Source of the DNA: Sinorhizobium medicae
Lineage (GTDB): Bacteria > Pseudomonadota > Alphaproteobacteria > Rhizobiales > Rhizobiaceae
NCBI RefSeq assembly: GCF_007827695.1
Contig: NZ_VITA01000005.1
Location: 164,700 to 228,699, forward strand
DNA length: 64,000 nucleotides
Direction of reading: 5' to 3'
Below the pieces are notes generated by a model. That model was not told the origin of the DNA, made no database searches, and saw only the letters and a program-made list of their open reading frames with translations. Positions 54,257-64,000 of the stretch are shown one piece after another; the first letter of the stretch is position 1, and the number at the start of each line of letters is the position of its first letter. The position numbers and the translations under genes are program-made.

Positions 54257-55341
54257 CCTTCGGCGAGGCGGACGATGTGCTGGTCCCAGGCAACGGGACT
54301 TCGGTGCTTCTCGAATCGCCCTCCATAGGAAGAGAAGGCGAAAGCATGACTTGCCGCGGCAACGCCCGCTGCGTCCGCCACCTGCTCCTGCGCGAGGACG
54401 GCACCCGTCTTTGCGTCCAGGGTGACTGCAACGCCGCCTTTGGGGGAGGTGAGACCGACAAGTCCTTCGCGGCGGTTGACCGCTATGGCTCCGACATAAT
54501 TGGCGAGTGCCGCCGTGGTGCGTTCGGGCAGGTCGACGAAACGGAGATCCTCTCCTTTCGCAAAGTGCCCCACGAGCGGCGGCAGGTCGTTGCGCGCGCC
54601 TTCATACTGGCAGGCGAACCAGACACGTCCGTCGGCGCCGATGTCGACATGCCGGGTCGAAAGGCGATTGAGGCTCGGCGGCAGCGCATGCTTCTCGATG
54701 AGCGCCCCGGTCGCAGCGTCCACGAGCGTGAGGCTCGGCTCCATGTAATCGAGATTGAGCTTGGTGCGGCCGAAGTCCGGATGGGTCTCGATACCGCCAT
54801 TGGCGATTGCGAGCGTGCGTCCGTCCGCGGCGAGCGTCATATCATGAGGACCGATGCCGTAAGTCGGGAATTCACCGATTTTGGTAAAACCCTGCCGTCC
54901 GCCATAGATTCCAATCATGCCGCGATTTGCGGAAAAGTCGTTCTCTGTCGCATAAAGCAGCCGGCCGTCCGCCGAGAAGCAGCCATGGCCGAAGAAATGG
55001 CGACCCTCGGCGGAGGTAATGACAACAGGCTCGGCGGTGCCATCAGGCGAAAAGATCATCGCATAAGTGCCCGGCCGGCGGGCAAAGGCCACCGCCAGAC
55101 GGCATGCCGGGGAGAAAGCCATGCCATGTGCACGCGCAGGCAACAGGCTGCGCTCCACGATTTCTCCCTCTTCGGTAAGCGTGGCGACACCATAGCTGCC
55201 GTCCGGTGCCATGAAGCCCGAAGCGAAGACGGCATCGGCCCTTTCGAGTGCAAACGCGACCCTGGGGGCAAGCGTCGCTACCCAGGCGGCACCCGCCATT
55301 TTCACGAAGCTGCGGCGGTCGATGAGATTGTTGGTCTTCAT
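54208..55341 (-). CDS. Tat-exported DUF1513 protein (beta-propeller-like)
   Basis: A 377-residue protein with a twin-arginine signal DRRSFVKMAGAAWVATLAP at the N-terminus, then a repetitive beta-propeller-like body (SADGRLLYATEND, GIGPHDMTLAADGRTLAIANG, VDIGADGRVWFACQ). DUF1513 proteins usually stand next to imelysin-type iron-uptake genes (with di-haem and insulin-cleaving peptidase-like partners); none is present here. The start at 55341 (MKTNNLIDRRSF) places the Tat motif correctly. Confidence 0.88.
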   Translation of the reverse strand: MKTNNLIDRRSFVKMAGAAWVATLAPRVAFALERADAVFASGFMAPDGSYGVATLTEEGEIVERSLLPARAHGMAFSPACRLAVAFARRPGTYAMIFSPDGTAEPVVITSAEGRHFFGHGCFSADGRLLYATENDFSANRGMIGIYGGRQGFTKIGEFPTYGIGPHDMTLAADGRTLAIANGGIETHPDFGRTKLNLDYMEPSLTLVDAATGALIEKHALPPSLNRLSTRHVDIGADGRVWFACQYEGARNDLPPLVGHFAKGEDLRFVDLPERTTAALANYVGAIAVNRREGLVGLTSPKGGVAVTLDAKTGAVLAQEQVADAAGVAAASHAFAFSSYGGRFEKHRSPVAWDQHIVRLAEGQADASPERALRSSQR

Positions 55342-55997
55342 GCGGTCTCCTGCAAAGGGGGACGTGCGAGGGGTCGGAGAGGGGCTTTGGCTTTGATTGA
55401 ACTTCTCCTTCAAACCCTATCTTAAAGCCAAATACGACGCCTGAAACAAAAAAGGCGACTGGCGCCGGTCCCCCTTGTTGAACGGGCACGGTCGCGGTCG
55501 CTCTTCGCCGTCTTGCCGGCGGCGAGAGCGCGATCTGGCCGCGCCAATCGTCGCCGGAGCAACATGGCGGCCGGCCTCGGGAGATCCCGGTCTCCCGCCT
55601 CGCCTGCCGTGTCGGTTTTCTCCGGTGTTCTTCCGAACGTTGAGTGGCTTCTTCAAATGGCTCCGCGATCTTCTGAAAAACCATTCGAGTTAAGTTCATT
55701 GATCCGCAGGGAATAATCGGAGCTCCATATCCAGGAAAATGGCACGGGGATTATGCAGCATGCACACAAAGACATTAGTCGCATATAACGATATATTATA
55801 ATTGCTGTCAGAACTGCAAATTTTCAGTAACATCTGTAATTTTTAATCAGTATTGAATAAATAATATAAATGAGTATTGCATCTTTCATAGATTATTTCC
55901 TACTGCATTTTGTTATATAACGGCTAGACATGAAACTATATGTGGCAAAAGGAAAAATAAGCTACAGTTCACGGCAAAGGTATTTATCTTTGCTTCG
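55342..55997. other. intergenic region with a strongly AT-rich block before the two-partner secretion locus
   Basis: From about 55720 the composition changes abruptly. Bases 55801-55920 contain 29 G/C in 120, in a chromosome otherwise near 60% or higher. TATATTATAAT-like and AATAAATAATATAAA stretches occur and no coding frame is seen. It probably holds the tps promoter and looks like a target for a xenogeneic silencer such as MucR. The GC-rich left part (55342-55700) shows nothing recognisable. Confidence 0.65.
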
Positions 55998-56039
55998 ATG
56001 ATTGCTAAGGTAAGATTCGATCCGCAGGAGAGGTGGGGT

Positions 56040-57761
56040 GTGCGCGTAACTGTCGTTAACGAACTATTTACAAACCGCAGGCGAATGAGGTGCAGCCTGG
56101 CGTTGGTGGTTTTGATGTCTTCGACCTATGCTTTGGCACAGGTCCCTTCGACCCTCGATCCGGCGCGCATCGGGGGCAATCTGGAGACGCAGCCGCTGCA
56201 GCGCAGGACCCAGTACTCCATCAGTCTCCCCCGCGTTGAGGATGGGGTCGTGCCGGAGGGTGCTTCGGGGGTCACATTCGTCTTTGGCGGCGTGAGGATC
56301 GAGGGGGCTGCCGTCCTGCCCGAGGCCAAGCTCCTGGCCGACTGGCCCCACAAGGCCGGCGACACGGTTCGGGTAGATGAGATTTTCGCGCTGGCCGAGT
56401 CGATCAGTCAGGCCTATCGCGAGGCTGGCTATGCGCTCTCCTTTGCCATGGTGCCCCAGCAGCAGATCGATGGCGGTGTGTTCCGCATCCAGGTCGTCGA
56501 GGGTTTTGTCGAGCGGGTCGTGATAAAGGGCGATCTGTCCGAGGCGGTTCGGGCCGACATGCAGGCTTTTGCCGATCGCATCCTCGCCTCGCGACCGCTG
56601 CGCACGGCAGATCTCGAGCGCTACCTGCTGCTGATCAACGATATGCCGGGGGTCACGGCCTCCGGCGTCCTCTCCCCGGCTGCGGTCGAGGCGGGCGCGG
56701 TGCTGACGCTGGAGGCGGCGCACGAGCCGGTCGCCGGTTCGGTCGGCTACAATAGTTTCATGCCAGATACTCTCGGCACGCATGTCCTTGAGGCCAGTGG
56801 CGGGATGCAGGGCGTTCTTACCGGATCCGGGTCGGTCAGCCTAACGGTCAGGCGGTCATTGATGCCGGATGCCTATCTGGGCGTATCGGGGGACGCCTCG
56901 GTCGGGATCGGGACGGAGGGCTTGCGCGTGGGCGTTTCCGGGCTGTGGTCCCGGATCGATCCGCGCGATATTCTGCTCGACGTCATCGATTATAAAGGTT
57001 CGCTGGTTAGCGCACAGCTCTACGGGTTCTACCCGATCATCCGTAGCCGTGAAGAGAATCTGTCCATAGGAGCCTCCTTTTCGCTGGACAACGACAATTC
57101 GACGATCCTCACCACGGATTTCGTCGACGACCGGCTCCGTTCGGTTTCGGTCTGGGGTAGGTATGACTTCGTGGATCAGACTCGCGCGGTAACCTCGCTG
57201 AGGGGCGCGTTGACGCATGGCGTCGATCTTTTCGGGGCGACCGGCAACAGCCGCGCCAACGGGGTTGTGAAATATACGAAGGTCGAACTGGACGCGCAGC
57301 GCAATCAGCCTCTGGCCGACGTCCTGGGCGGTGCGCTGTCCCTGCAGGCGACGGCGCACGCCCAGGCGGCTCTTGGCTCGGGCGCCCTGTTCAGTGCGCC
57401 CGAGTGTTCCTTCGGCGGCCGCCGGTTCGGTCGGGGGTTCGATTCCGGTATTTTGACTGGCGATCATTGCGCGATGGGAAGCGTCGAGCTGCATTGGGTG
57501 CGTTCCGTCGATTTCCCTGATCTCGGCGCCCCGGTGTTCCTGGATTTCTATGCTTTCGTCGATGGAGGCGTCGTCTGGCAGAAGGGCGAGGTGTTGTCCG
57601 GAGAACCGGGAAGAGGTCACGCAGCCTCGCTGGGGCTTGGCCTGAGTGTCCAGTTTACGGCGGAGGCTTCGGGTCTACTTGAGGTCAGCCGGCCCGTGTC
57701 GCTGTCGGTCGGGACCCCTGATGAGACGCGGATCCTCGGGGCGCTGTCATTCAGGTTCTAG
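56040..57761 (+). CDS. two-partner secretion outer-membrane transporter (FhaC/ShlB/HecB type, TpsB)
   Basis: A protein of about 573 residues. A signal peptide ends ALA near residue 34. A POTRA domain follows (about 75-165; VTFVFGGVRIEGAAVLPEAKL, then FAMVPQQQIDGGVFRIQVVEG), then a 16-strand barrel ending in aromatic F (ALSFRF). It secretes the downstream exoprotein across the outer membrane. A GTG at 56040 follows GGAGAGG by six bases; an ATG at 55998 without ribosome site is the alternative. It lies 109 bases before the TpsA gene. Confidence 0.92.
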   Translation: MRVTVVNELFTNRRRMRCSLALVVLMSSTYALAQVPSTLDPARIGGNLETQPLQRRTQYSISLPRVEDGVVPEGASGVTFVFGGVRIEGAAVLPEAKLLADWPHKAGDTVRVDEIFALAESISQAYREAGYALSFAMVPQQQIDGGVFRIQVVEGFVERVVIKGDLSEAVRADMQAFADRILASRPLRTADLERYLLLINDMPGVTASGVLSPAAVEAGAVLTLEAAHEPVAGSVGYNSFMPDTLGTHVLEASGGMQGVLTGSGSVSLTVRRSLMPDAYLGVSGDASVGIGTEGLRVGVSGLWSRIDPRDILLDVIDYKGSLVSAQLYGFYPIIRSREENLSIGASFSLDNDNSTILTTDFVDDRLRSVSVWGRYDFVDQTRAVTSLRGALTHGVDLFGATGNSRANGVVKYTKVELDAQRNQPLADVLGGALSLQATAHAQAALGSGALFSAPECSFGGRRFGRGFDSGILTGDHCAMGSVELHWVRSVDFPDLGAPVFLDFYAFVDGGVVWQKGEVLSGEPGRGHAASLGLGLSVQFTAEASGLLEVSRPVSLSVGTPDETRILGALSFRF

Positions 57762-57870
57762 TATGAAGTGCGGGCAGGTTTTGACCATGAAATGCAGGGC
57801 CCGGCCAGTCGGGTGATCAAGCAGATCGTGCGCGGCAATGAAGCGTGCCGGACGGAGACAGGAGGCGGCG

Positions 57871-59316
57871 ATGAAGGATCGTCTTTCGGAACGTGATGAC
57901 AGGCCGGGCTTTTGCATTTCCGGCGCGGGCGGCTTGCCTGGAGCAGGCGGCCTTTTCGGAGCGGGCAGATTGTGCGGCGGCTTGAGCGCACTCGTTCTCG
58001 GAACTGTCTTGTCTGGCGGTTTTGTCGAGTCCGTATCGGGCAATCCGCTCGATGGACACGTCGTTTCGGGTTCGGCTTCGATCGGGTCGGACGGTACTGT
58101 CATGACTGTGACGCAGGGAACGGACCGTGCGGTGATTGACTGGCGGAGCTTTTCGATCGGGGCGGGAGAGACCACCCGCTTCGTGCAGCCGTCGGCGTCG
58201 TCCGTGACGGCCAACCGGGTGACGGGCGGGGACCCGTCCTCGGTTCTCGGGTCTTTGAAGGCCAATGGCACGGTTGTTCTCGTGAACCGGAACGGGATCG
58301 TGTTCGGGACGGATGCCCGCGTCGACGCGGGCGGGCTTGTCGCGACGGTCCATGATCTGGATACGGCGGGGTTCATGTCGGGTTCGGACGTTCTGCGCTT
58401 CGAGGGGGGTGCTCGGCCCGGCGCCTCGGTCGTCAACCACGGGACGATCAGCGTCAGGGATGCGGGACTTGCGGCCTTCGTTGCTCCGCATGTGCGCAAT
58501 GAGGGGGTGATCACGGCCGATTTTGGGCGGGTTGCGTTGGCTTCGGCGAAGGGATTTTCGGTCGATCTTTACGGCGACGGTCTGCTGTCTTTCGCGCCCG
58601 GCGATGGGCTCGAGGAGACGATTGGCGACGGCGCGGAAGCGCTGGTGCAGAACGGCGGCACGCTTGCTGGGTCCCGGGTACTTCTGACGGCGCATGCGGC
58701 GCGGGAAGTGGTGAACGCGTCGGTGAATGTGTCCGGTCTCGTGCGTGCGACGTCGGTGTCGTCACGTGGAGGCGTGATCACGCTTGGGGGATCGGGATCT
58801 GTGCGCGTCTCCGGGCGCGGGCGGCTTGATGCGTCCGGCTCGGGGGGCGGCGGCCGTGTGACGATCAAGGCGGGGCCGTTCTCGACGGACGGGACGATCG
58901 ATGTGCGCGGTGTGGATGCGAGTGGAGCTGCGGTTGCGCGGGGCGGCATAGTGGAGATCACGGCGGACGGCGTGATGCTTGGCGGCGAGATCACTGCGTC
59001 CGGCGCGTCCGGCGGCGGCGTGGATGTCGCGTCGCGGGGCGTGCTGTCTCTTGCGGGGCGCGTCGAGGCTCAGGGGCTCCTGGGTTCGGGGGGCAGCATC
59101 CGCTATCGCGGGCGGCGGGTCGTGGAGACGGGGACGGGGTCGACGAGCGTATCGGGTCTGACCCATGGGGGGACGATCAGCGTTATGGCGGACCAGTCGA
59201 TCGCCACGTCGGGTTCCTATGCGGCGGGAGGCGTTTACGGCAAGGGGGGACGCATCGACATGAGCGCGCCGGACGTGCGCCTTCTGTCCGCGGGTCTTGA
59301 GGCGCGGGGACGCTAG
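57871..59316 (+). pseudogene. TpsA exoprotein, N-terminal part up to the in-frame amber codon
   Basis: A 481-residue frame with AGGAGG five bases before the ATG at 57871 (an ATG at 57838 is less likely). An extended, unusually glycine-rich signal region (residues 1-55) precedes the filamentous-haemagglutinin N-terminal TPS domain: HVVSGSASIGSDGTVMTVTQ, then DWRSFSIGAGETTRF and NRNGIVFGTDA. Beta-helix repeats follow. TAG at 59314-59316 stops it, but the same frame then continues with GGLVRVGGGFQGG and stays open to the window end, so the natural product was far longer. Confidence 0.85.
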
Positions 59317-59711
59317 CAGGGCGGTCTTGTTCGTGTTGGCGGCGGTTTTCAGGGGGGCAAGACAGCTGATACGAAGACGGTTTATTATGACAGCTTCGTC
59401 GGGCGGTGGGGCGCTCTTGCCGGGCTTGGGGCCTCGTCATCCACGTTCGTCAACGATGCGACGGCGATCGATGTCTCCGCGTGGCAGGGCGCCGGCGGGA
59501 CGGCAGTCGTCTGGTCGGATGATCGGACGACGTTCCTCGGCGGCATCGATGCGCGCGGCACGGCTGGCGGGGGGTCGGTCGAGATCTCCTCGGCCGGAGA
59601 TCTGCGGCGCGCCGGGCTGGCCAATGTGAAGATCGGAGAGGGCGGGCATCTGCTGCTCGACCCCAAAAACATCATCATCGGCACCCCGGCAACCGTCTCG
59701 GGATGGGCCTA

Positions 59712-62088
59712 TCAGGCGATCATTGGCGCAGGATATGGCAAGAACCGCAATGTCATCGCGCTCGGTGCAAATGATGGATTCGGTCTCTCTGTTTCGCTGA
59801 ACGCGGCGGGGGACCGTTTGGCGGTCGGGGCGTATCAGGACGACGGGTCCAGCGGCAACGTGTCCAATTCGGGCGCGGTGTATCTGTTCAGCTTCACCGA
59901 CACGACGTTTTCGGGCGGCATGCTCGAGGCGGTGATCGGCAAGGACTATACGGGTGGCAAGAATGTCGATGTCGGCGCGCTCGGTGCGGATGATGGGTTC
60001 GGTGCTTCTGTTTCGCTGAACGCCGCGGGGGACCGACTGGCGGCCGGGGCGTATCAGGACGACGGGTCCGGCGGCAACGTGTCCAATTCGGGCGCGGTGT
60101 ATCTGTTCAGCTTCACCGACACGACGTTTTCGAATGGCTCGCTCGAGGCGGTGCTCGGCAAGGGCTATACGGGCGGCAAGAATGTCGATGTCGCCGCGCT
60201 CGCTCGGGAGGATCAGTTCGGTGTTTCTGTCTCGCTGAACGCGTCGGGGGACCGCCTGGCGGTCGCGGCGGATCTGGACGACGGGTCCGGCAAGAACGTC
60301 TCCAAATCGGGAGCGGTGTATCTGTTCAGCTTTACGGATGCAGCGTTTTCGGGCGGCACGATCGAGGCGGTGCTCGGCAAGGGCTATACGGACGGCAAGA
60401 ATGTCGATGTCGCCGCGCTCGCTCCGGATGATCAGTTCGGTATTTCTGTCTCGCTGAACGCGGCGGGGAACCGGCTGGCGGTTGGAGCGATCGGCGACAA
60501 CGGGTCTGGTGGCACCTCCGTGAGCAGAGCCGGGGCGGTGTATCTGTTCAGCTTTACGGATGCAGCGTTTTCGGGCGGAACGCTCGAAGCGGTGCTCGGC
60601 AAGGGCTATACGGGCGGCAAGAATGTCGATGTTGCCACGCTTGAGGTACTTGATGCGTTCGGCTCGTCGGTCTCGCTGAACGCGGATGGGGACCTTCTGG
60701 CGGTCGGCCCATTTCTGGACGACGGGTCCGGCAACGGCGTGAGAGATTCGGGCGCGGTGTATCTGTTCAGCTTTACCGACACGAAGTTTTCAGGTGGCCT
60801 GCTCGAGGCGGTGATCGGCAAGGGTTATTCTAACGGTAAGAATGTCAATGTCGACGCGCTCGGTGTAAACGATGGATTCGGTGGTTCCGTCTCCCTGAAC
60901 GGGGCGGGGGACCGTCTTGCGGTCGGGGCGAACCTGGACGACGGGTTCGGCAACCGCGTGAAAGATTCGGGCGCGGTCTATCTGTTCAGTTTTACGGATG
61001 CAGCGTTTTCGGGTGGCACGCTCGAGGCGGTGATCGGCAAGGGCTATACGGGCGGCAAGAATGTCGATGTCGCTGCACTCGAGAACGATGACTGGTTTGG
61101 TCATTCCGTCTCGCTGAACGCGTCGGGGGATCGTCTTGCGGTTGGGGCGAACCTGGACGACGGGTTCGGCAACGGCGTGAAAGACTCGGGCGCGGTGTAT
61201 CTGTTCAGCTTTACGGATGCAGCGTTTTCGGGTGGCGGGCTCAAGGCGGTGATTGGCAGGGGCTATGATAATACTACAGGCGATAAGAATGTGGATGTCG
61301 CTGCGCTTGAGAGCGACGATCGGTTCGGCTCGTCCGTCTCGCTGAACGCGGCGGGGGATCGTCTGGCGGTCGGGGCGCCTGGCGACGGGTCCGTGGTCGA
61401 AGCGGGCGCGGCATATCTGTTCAGCTTCACCGATAGGGCATTTTCCGATGGGGCGCCCGAGCTGGTGATCGACAAGGACTATCCGGGCTTTAATGGTGCC
61501 GCGCTCGAGGAAGCTGATCGGTTCGGCTCGTCGGTCTCGCTGAACGCGGCGGGGGATCGGCTGGCGGTCGGGGCACCTGGCGACGACGGGCACGACACCA
61601 GCCCGATCATTGAAGATAATAATTTTGGAGCGGTGTATCTGTTCAGCTTCACCGATACGGCGTTTTCGGACAGTACTCACGAGGCGGTGATCGGCAATGG
61701 CTATTCGGGCGGCAAGAATGTCGATATTGCCACGCTCGAGGACGGTGATACGTTCGGTTCGTCCGTCTCGCTGAACGCGTCGGGGAACCGCCTGGCGGTC
61801 GGAGCGCTTGGCGGTAACGGGGCCAATAACATCGACGATTCGGGTGCAGCCTATCTGTTTCGCTTCACCGACACGGCGTTTTCGGGTGGTACGCAGGAGG
61901 CGGTGATCGGCAATGGCTATTCGGGCGCCAACAATGTCGATGTCTCGCTCGAGGAGGATGATAAGTTCGGTTCATCCGTCTCGTTGAACGCGCTGGGGAA
62001 CCTTCTGGCGATCGGGGCGCCTCTTGACGACGGAGCCGGCAACAGGGTGTCCGATTCGGGAGCGGTTTATCTGTTTGCGGGCATCCTC
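59712..62088 (+). repeat. eleven FG-GAP-like repeats in the TpsA frame
   Basis: A unit of about 73 residues recurs with the core FGxSVSLNAAGDRLAVGA, a Ca-binding-like DDGSGN, GAVYLFSFTD and GKNVDV. The SVSLN codons begin at 59791, 60010, 60229, 60448, 60670, 60889, 61108, 61336, 61534, 61765 and 61978; all spacings are multiples of three (219, 219, 219, 222, 219, 219, 228, 198, 231 and 213). FG-GAP repeats form integrin-like beta-propellers that bind Ca2+ and ligands. Confidence 0.88.
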
Positions 62089-62829
62089 GACGGCGATTCG
62101 GTTTCGTCTGCCAACTATGGCGATGATCCCTCGGCTGACAGCTATATCCTGCCCTCCGACATCGTGTCGCTTCTTTCGGCGGGCACGAATGTGACCCTGC
62201 AGGCCAATAACGACATCACTGTTGCCGAGGCGGTCGCCGTCACGGACGGTTCGGCGAGGCTGACCTTGCAGGCAGGGCGTTCCGTTCTGATCGATGCCGG
62301 CATAACCAGCAATGGCGGGGATGTGACGCTGATCGCCAATGATCTTTTGGAGAACGGTGTGGTCGACGCGCATCGGGACTCCGGCGCGGCGGTGATCACC
62401 ATGGCCCCGGGCACGGTGCTCGACGCGGGCACGGGGGCTGTGATCTTCGACCTGCGTGCCGGTACGGGCAAGACCAAAAGGCAAGGCGGCGACATCACGG
62501 TGGGCACGGTGAATGCGGGGTCGATCCTGGCGGTAAACGCCGGGCCGAACGGGAAGTCGGGGATCGTGCTCGGCAGCGGATCGGTGCTGACGGCTTCGGC
62601 CACGGGCAATGCGATCGTTCTGGCCGGTGATCGCTTTACCAACAGGTCAGGCGCCTCGCCGCTGCAGGCGTCAGGCGGGCGCTGGCTGGTGTGGTCCGGG
62701 AACCCGGCGGACGATACGCGCGGCGGTCTTTCCTACGGGTTCAAGCAGTATAATGCGAAATATGGTGAGACGGCAGTCGCCCAGGGCGCGGGCAACGGTT
62801 TTCTCTATAGCCTTGCCCCCAAGATCACG

Positions 62830-64000
62830 GTGGGTCTGACCGGCACGGTGTCGAAGGCCTATGACGGGACGACCGGTGCGGTTCTGGCCGGGGGCAATTA
62901 CACGGTCTCGGGCGCGGTGGATGGCGATACGGTGAGTATTACGCAGACCGCGGGCAGCTACGACACAAAGCATGTCGGCACGGGCAAGACCGTGACGGCG
63001 AGCCTGGCCGACAGCCACCTGAGCGCGGTCAATGGCACGGTGAAGGTCTATGGCTACAAAACGGTCAATATGAGCGCAGCGGGCCCGGTGGGCGAGATCA
63101 CGGCGCGTGCGCTGACGGTTTCGACAGAGGCCGTGAGCAAGGTCTATGACGGGACCGTTTCGGCGTCGGGCACGGCGATCGTGACGTCGGGCGCGCTGCA
63201 GGGTAGCGACACGCTCTCCGGCGGCAGCTTTGCGTTCGCCGACAAACATGCGGGCGCCGGCAAGACGGTGACGGTCTCGGATGTGACGATCGACGACGGC
63301 AATTCGGGCGGCAACTACATCCTGACCTATGCCGATAATACCGCCAGCGAGATCACGGCGCGTGCGCTGACGGTTTCGACAGAGGCCGTGAGCAAGGTCT
63401 ATGACGGGACCGTTTCGGCGTCGGGCACGGCGATCGTGACGTCGGGTGCGCTGAAGGGCAGCGACACGCTCTCCGGCGGTAGCTTTGCGTTCGCCGACAA
63501 ACATGCGGGCGCCGGCAAGACGGTGACGGTCTCGGATGTGACGATCGACGACGGCAATTCGGGCGGCAACTACATCCTGACCTATGCCGATAATACCGCC
63601 AGCGAGATCACGGCGCGTGCGCTGACGGTTTCGACAAAGGCCGTGAGCAAGGTCTATGACGGGACCGTTTCGGCGTCGGGCACGGCGATCGTGACGTCGG
63701 GTGCGCTTCAGGGCAGCGACACGCTCTCCGGCGGTAGCTTCGCGTTCGCCGACAAGCATGCGGGCGCCGGCAAGACGGTGACGGTTTCGGATGTGACGCT
63801 CAATGACGGCAATTCCGGCGGCAACTACATCCTGACCTATGCCGATAATACCGCCAGCGAGATCACGGCGCGTGCGCTGACGGTTTCGACAAAGGCCGTG
63901 AGCAGGGTCTATGACGGGACCGTTTCGGCGTCGGGCACGGCGATCGTGACGTCGGGTGCGCTTCAGGGCAGCGACACGCTCTCCGGCGGTAGCTTCGCGT
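62830..64000 (+). repeat. YDG-type tandem repeats in the TpsA frame, continuing beyond the window
   Basis: One diverged copy (TVSKAYDGTTGAVLAGGNY, about 62830-63108) is followed by near-identical 255-base units beginning at about 63111, 63366, 63621 and 63876, each 85 residues with VSKVYDGTVSASG. The YDG domain is a beta-rich stalk module of adhesins. The units differ at only a handful of positions, which indicates recent duplication or gene conversion. Confidence 0.92.

Larger units (their letters stand above)
59317..64000 (+). pseudogene. TpsA exoprotein, remainder of the frame after the amber codon (cut by window edge)
   Basis: The frame of 57871 continues with no further stop for about 1560 codons to the window end. 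After about 130 residues of beta-helix sequence (VYYDSFVGRWGALAG, then LLLDPKNIIIGTP) come FG-GAP-like repeats (59712-62088), a segment of haemagglutinin-type helix repeats (TLQANNDITVAEAV, LQAGRSVLIDAGI, GGDVTLIAND), a GGRWLVWSGNPADDTRGGL box common before MBG/YDG repeats, and YDG-type repeats to the edge. If readthrough or correction does not occur, this part is untranslated. Confidence 0.8.

Noticed and set aside
55998..56039. ATG at 55998 as start of the TpsB transporter
   Set aside because: There is no ribosome site before it. The GTG at 56040 has GGAGAGG at the right distance and gives a more normal signal peptide; the ATG is kept only as an alternative.
59314..59316. The stop as a recoded selenocysteine or pyrrolysine codon
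   Set aside because: The codon is TAG, not TGA, so selenocysteine is excluded. Pyrrolysine systems are not known in rhizobia, and the position is in a structural repeat rather than an active site.
60790..63759. Two long minus-strand frames across the TpsA repeats (60790-61680 and 62671-63759)
   Set aside because: They mirror the repeat periods of the plus-strand adhesin frame and have no starts with ribosome sites. Only the plus strand gives FG-GAP and YDG domains.
63111..64000. Regularly spaced repeats as a CRISPR array
   Set aside because: The 255-bp units are contiguous, have no unique spacers, and are coding in one frame.

Overview
The window is a piece of a GC-rich alphaproteobacterial chromosome, most likely from the Sinorhizobium/Ensifer group of Rhizobiaceae. 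The evidence is a mosaic of rhizobial intergenic palindromes (a RIME-type element at 26949-27050, the 'LDPRIH' repeat at 13912 and 19463, the 'CTTCTCCCCGT' hairpin at 40414), rhizobial families (BA14K, MbfA with an Irr-type box, transglutaminase-like cysteine protease, ExoD, DUF6665-like), and the gene content. No species is assigned. Most of the window is ordinary core chromosome; only the last 8 kb and two small scars look like accessory DNA.

Layout. 1-7.3 kb: a partial gene, a DUF6665-like protein, a BA14K protein, tRNA-Leu(CAG), a membrane class III nucleotide cyclase, RNase D, a SelW-like protein, DoxX, an Rnk/GreA-type factor and a GFA enzyme. 7.3-16.3 kb: a decayed ccdA antitoxin, lepA, an MFS exporter divergent from an XRE-cupin regulator, GNAT, ExoD, an OmpA lipoprotein and epmB-epmA. 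16.3-27 kb: efp (divergent from its modification enzymes epmA and epmB), cfa, mbfA with a promoter-embedded iron box, a cysteine protease, a hydrolase, then infC (AUU start), rpmI, rplT, pheS and pheT. 27-48 kb: metabolic and stress genes, often in regulator/target divergent pairs with visible operators: LysR/aldo-keto reductase, XRE(MmyB-type)/membrane protein, MarR/EamA exporter, MarR/GST. This stretch also holds xseA, an ECF sigma factor overlapping a VOC protein, M29 aminopeptidase, ybaK, a tyrB/tatA-like aminotransferase and an ArsR-SRPBCC-GFA operon with a leaderless-type promoter. 48-55.4 kb: lldD-like oxidase, a graveyard of oxidoreductase fragments, guaA, a paaI-mtnN pair, a tspO with an internal 27-bp tandem repeat, GNAT and a Tat-exported DUF1513 protein.

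55.7-64 kb: after a strongly AT-rich block lies a two-partner secretion locus: an FhaC/ShlB-type outer-membrane transporter and its very large filamentous exoprotein. The exoprotein reading frame is broken once, by an in-frame amber codon at 59314-59316. It then stays open to the window edge (about 1560 further codons) through eleven FG-GAP-like repeats of about 73 residues and a train of near-identical 85-residue YDG-type repeats. This combination is the most unusual part of the window.

How the genes work together. Much of the core serves translation (lepA, efp plus epmA/epmB, infC, rpmI, rplT, pheST, ybaK, tRNA-Leu). Several divergent regulator-target pairs look like small ligand-responsive detoxification units. 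The end of the window encodes a surface adhesin system.
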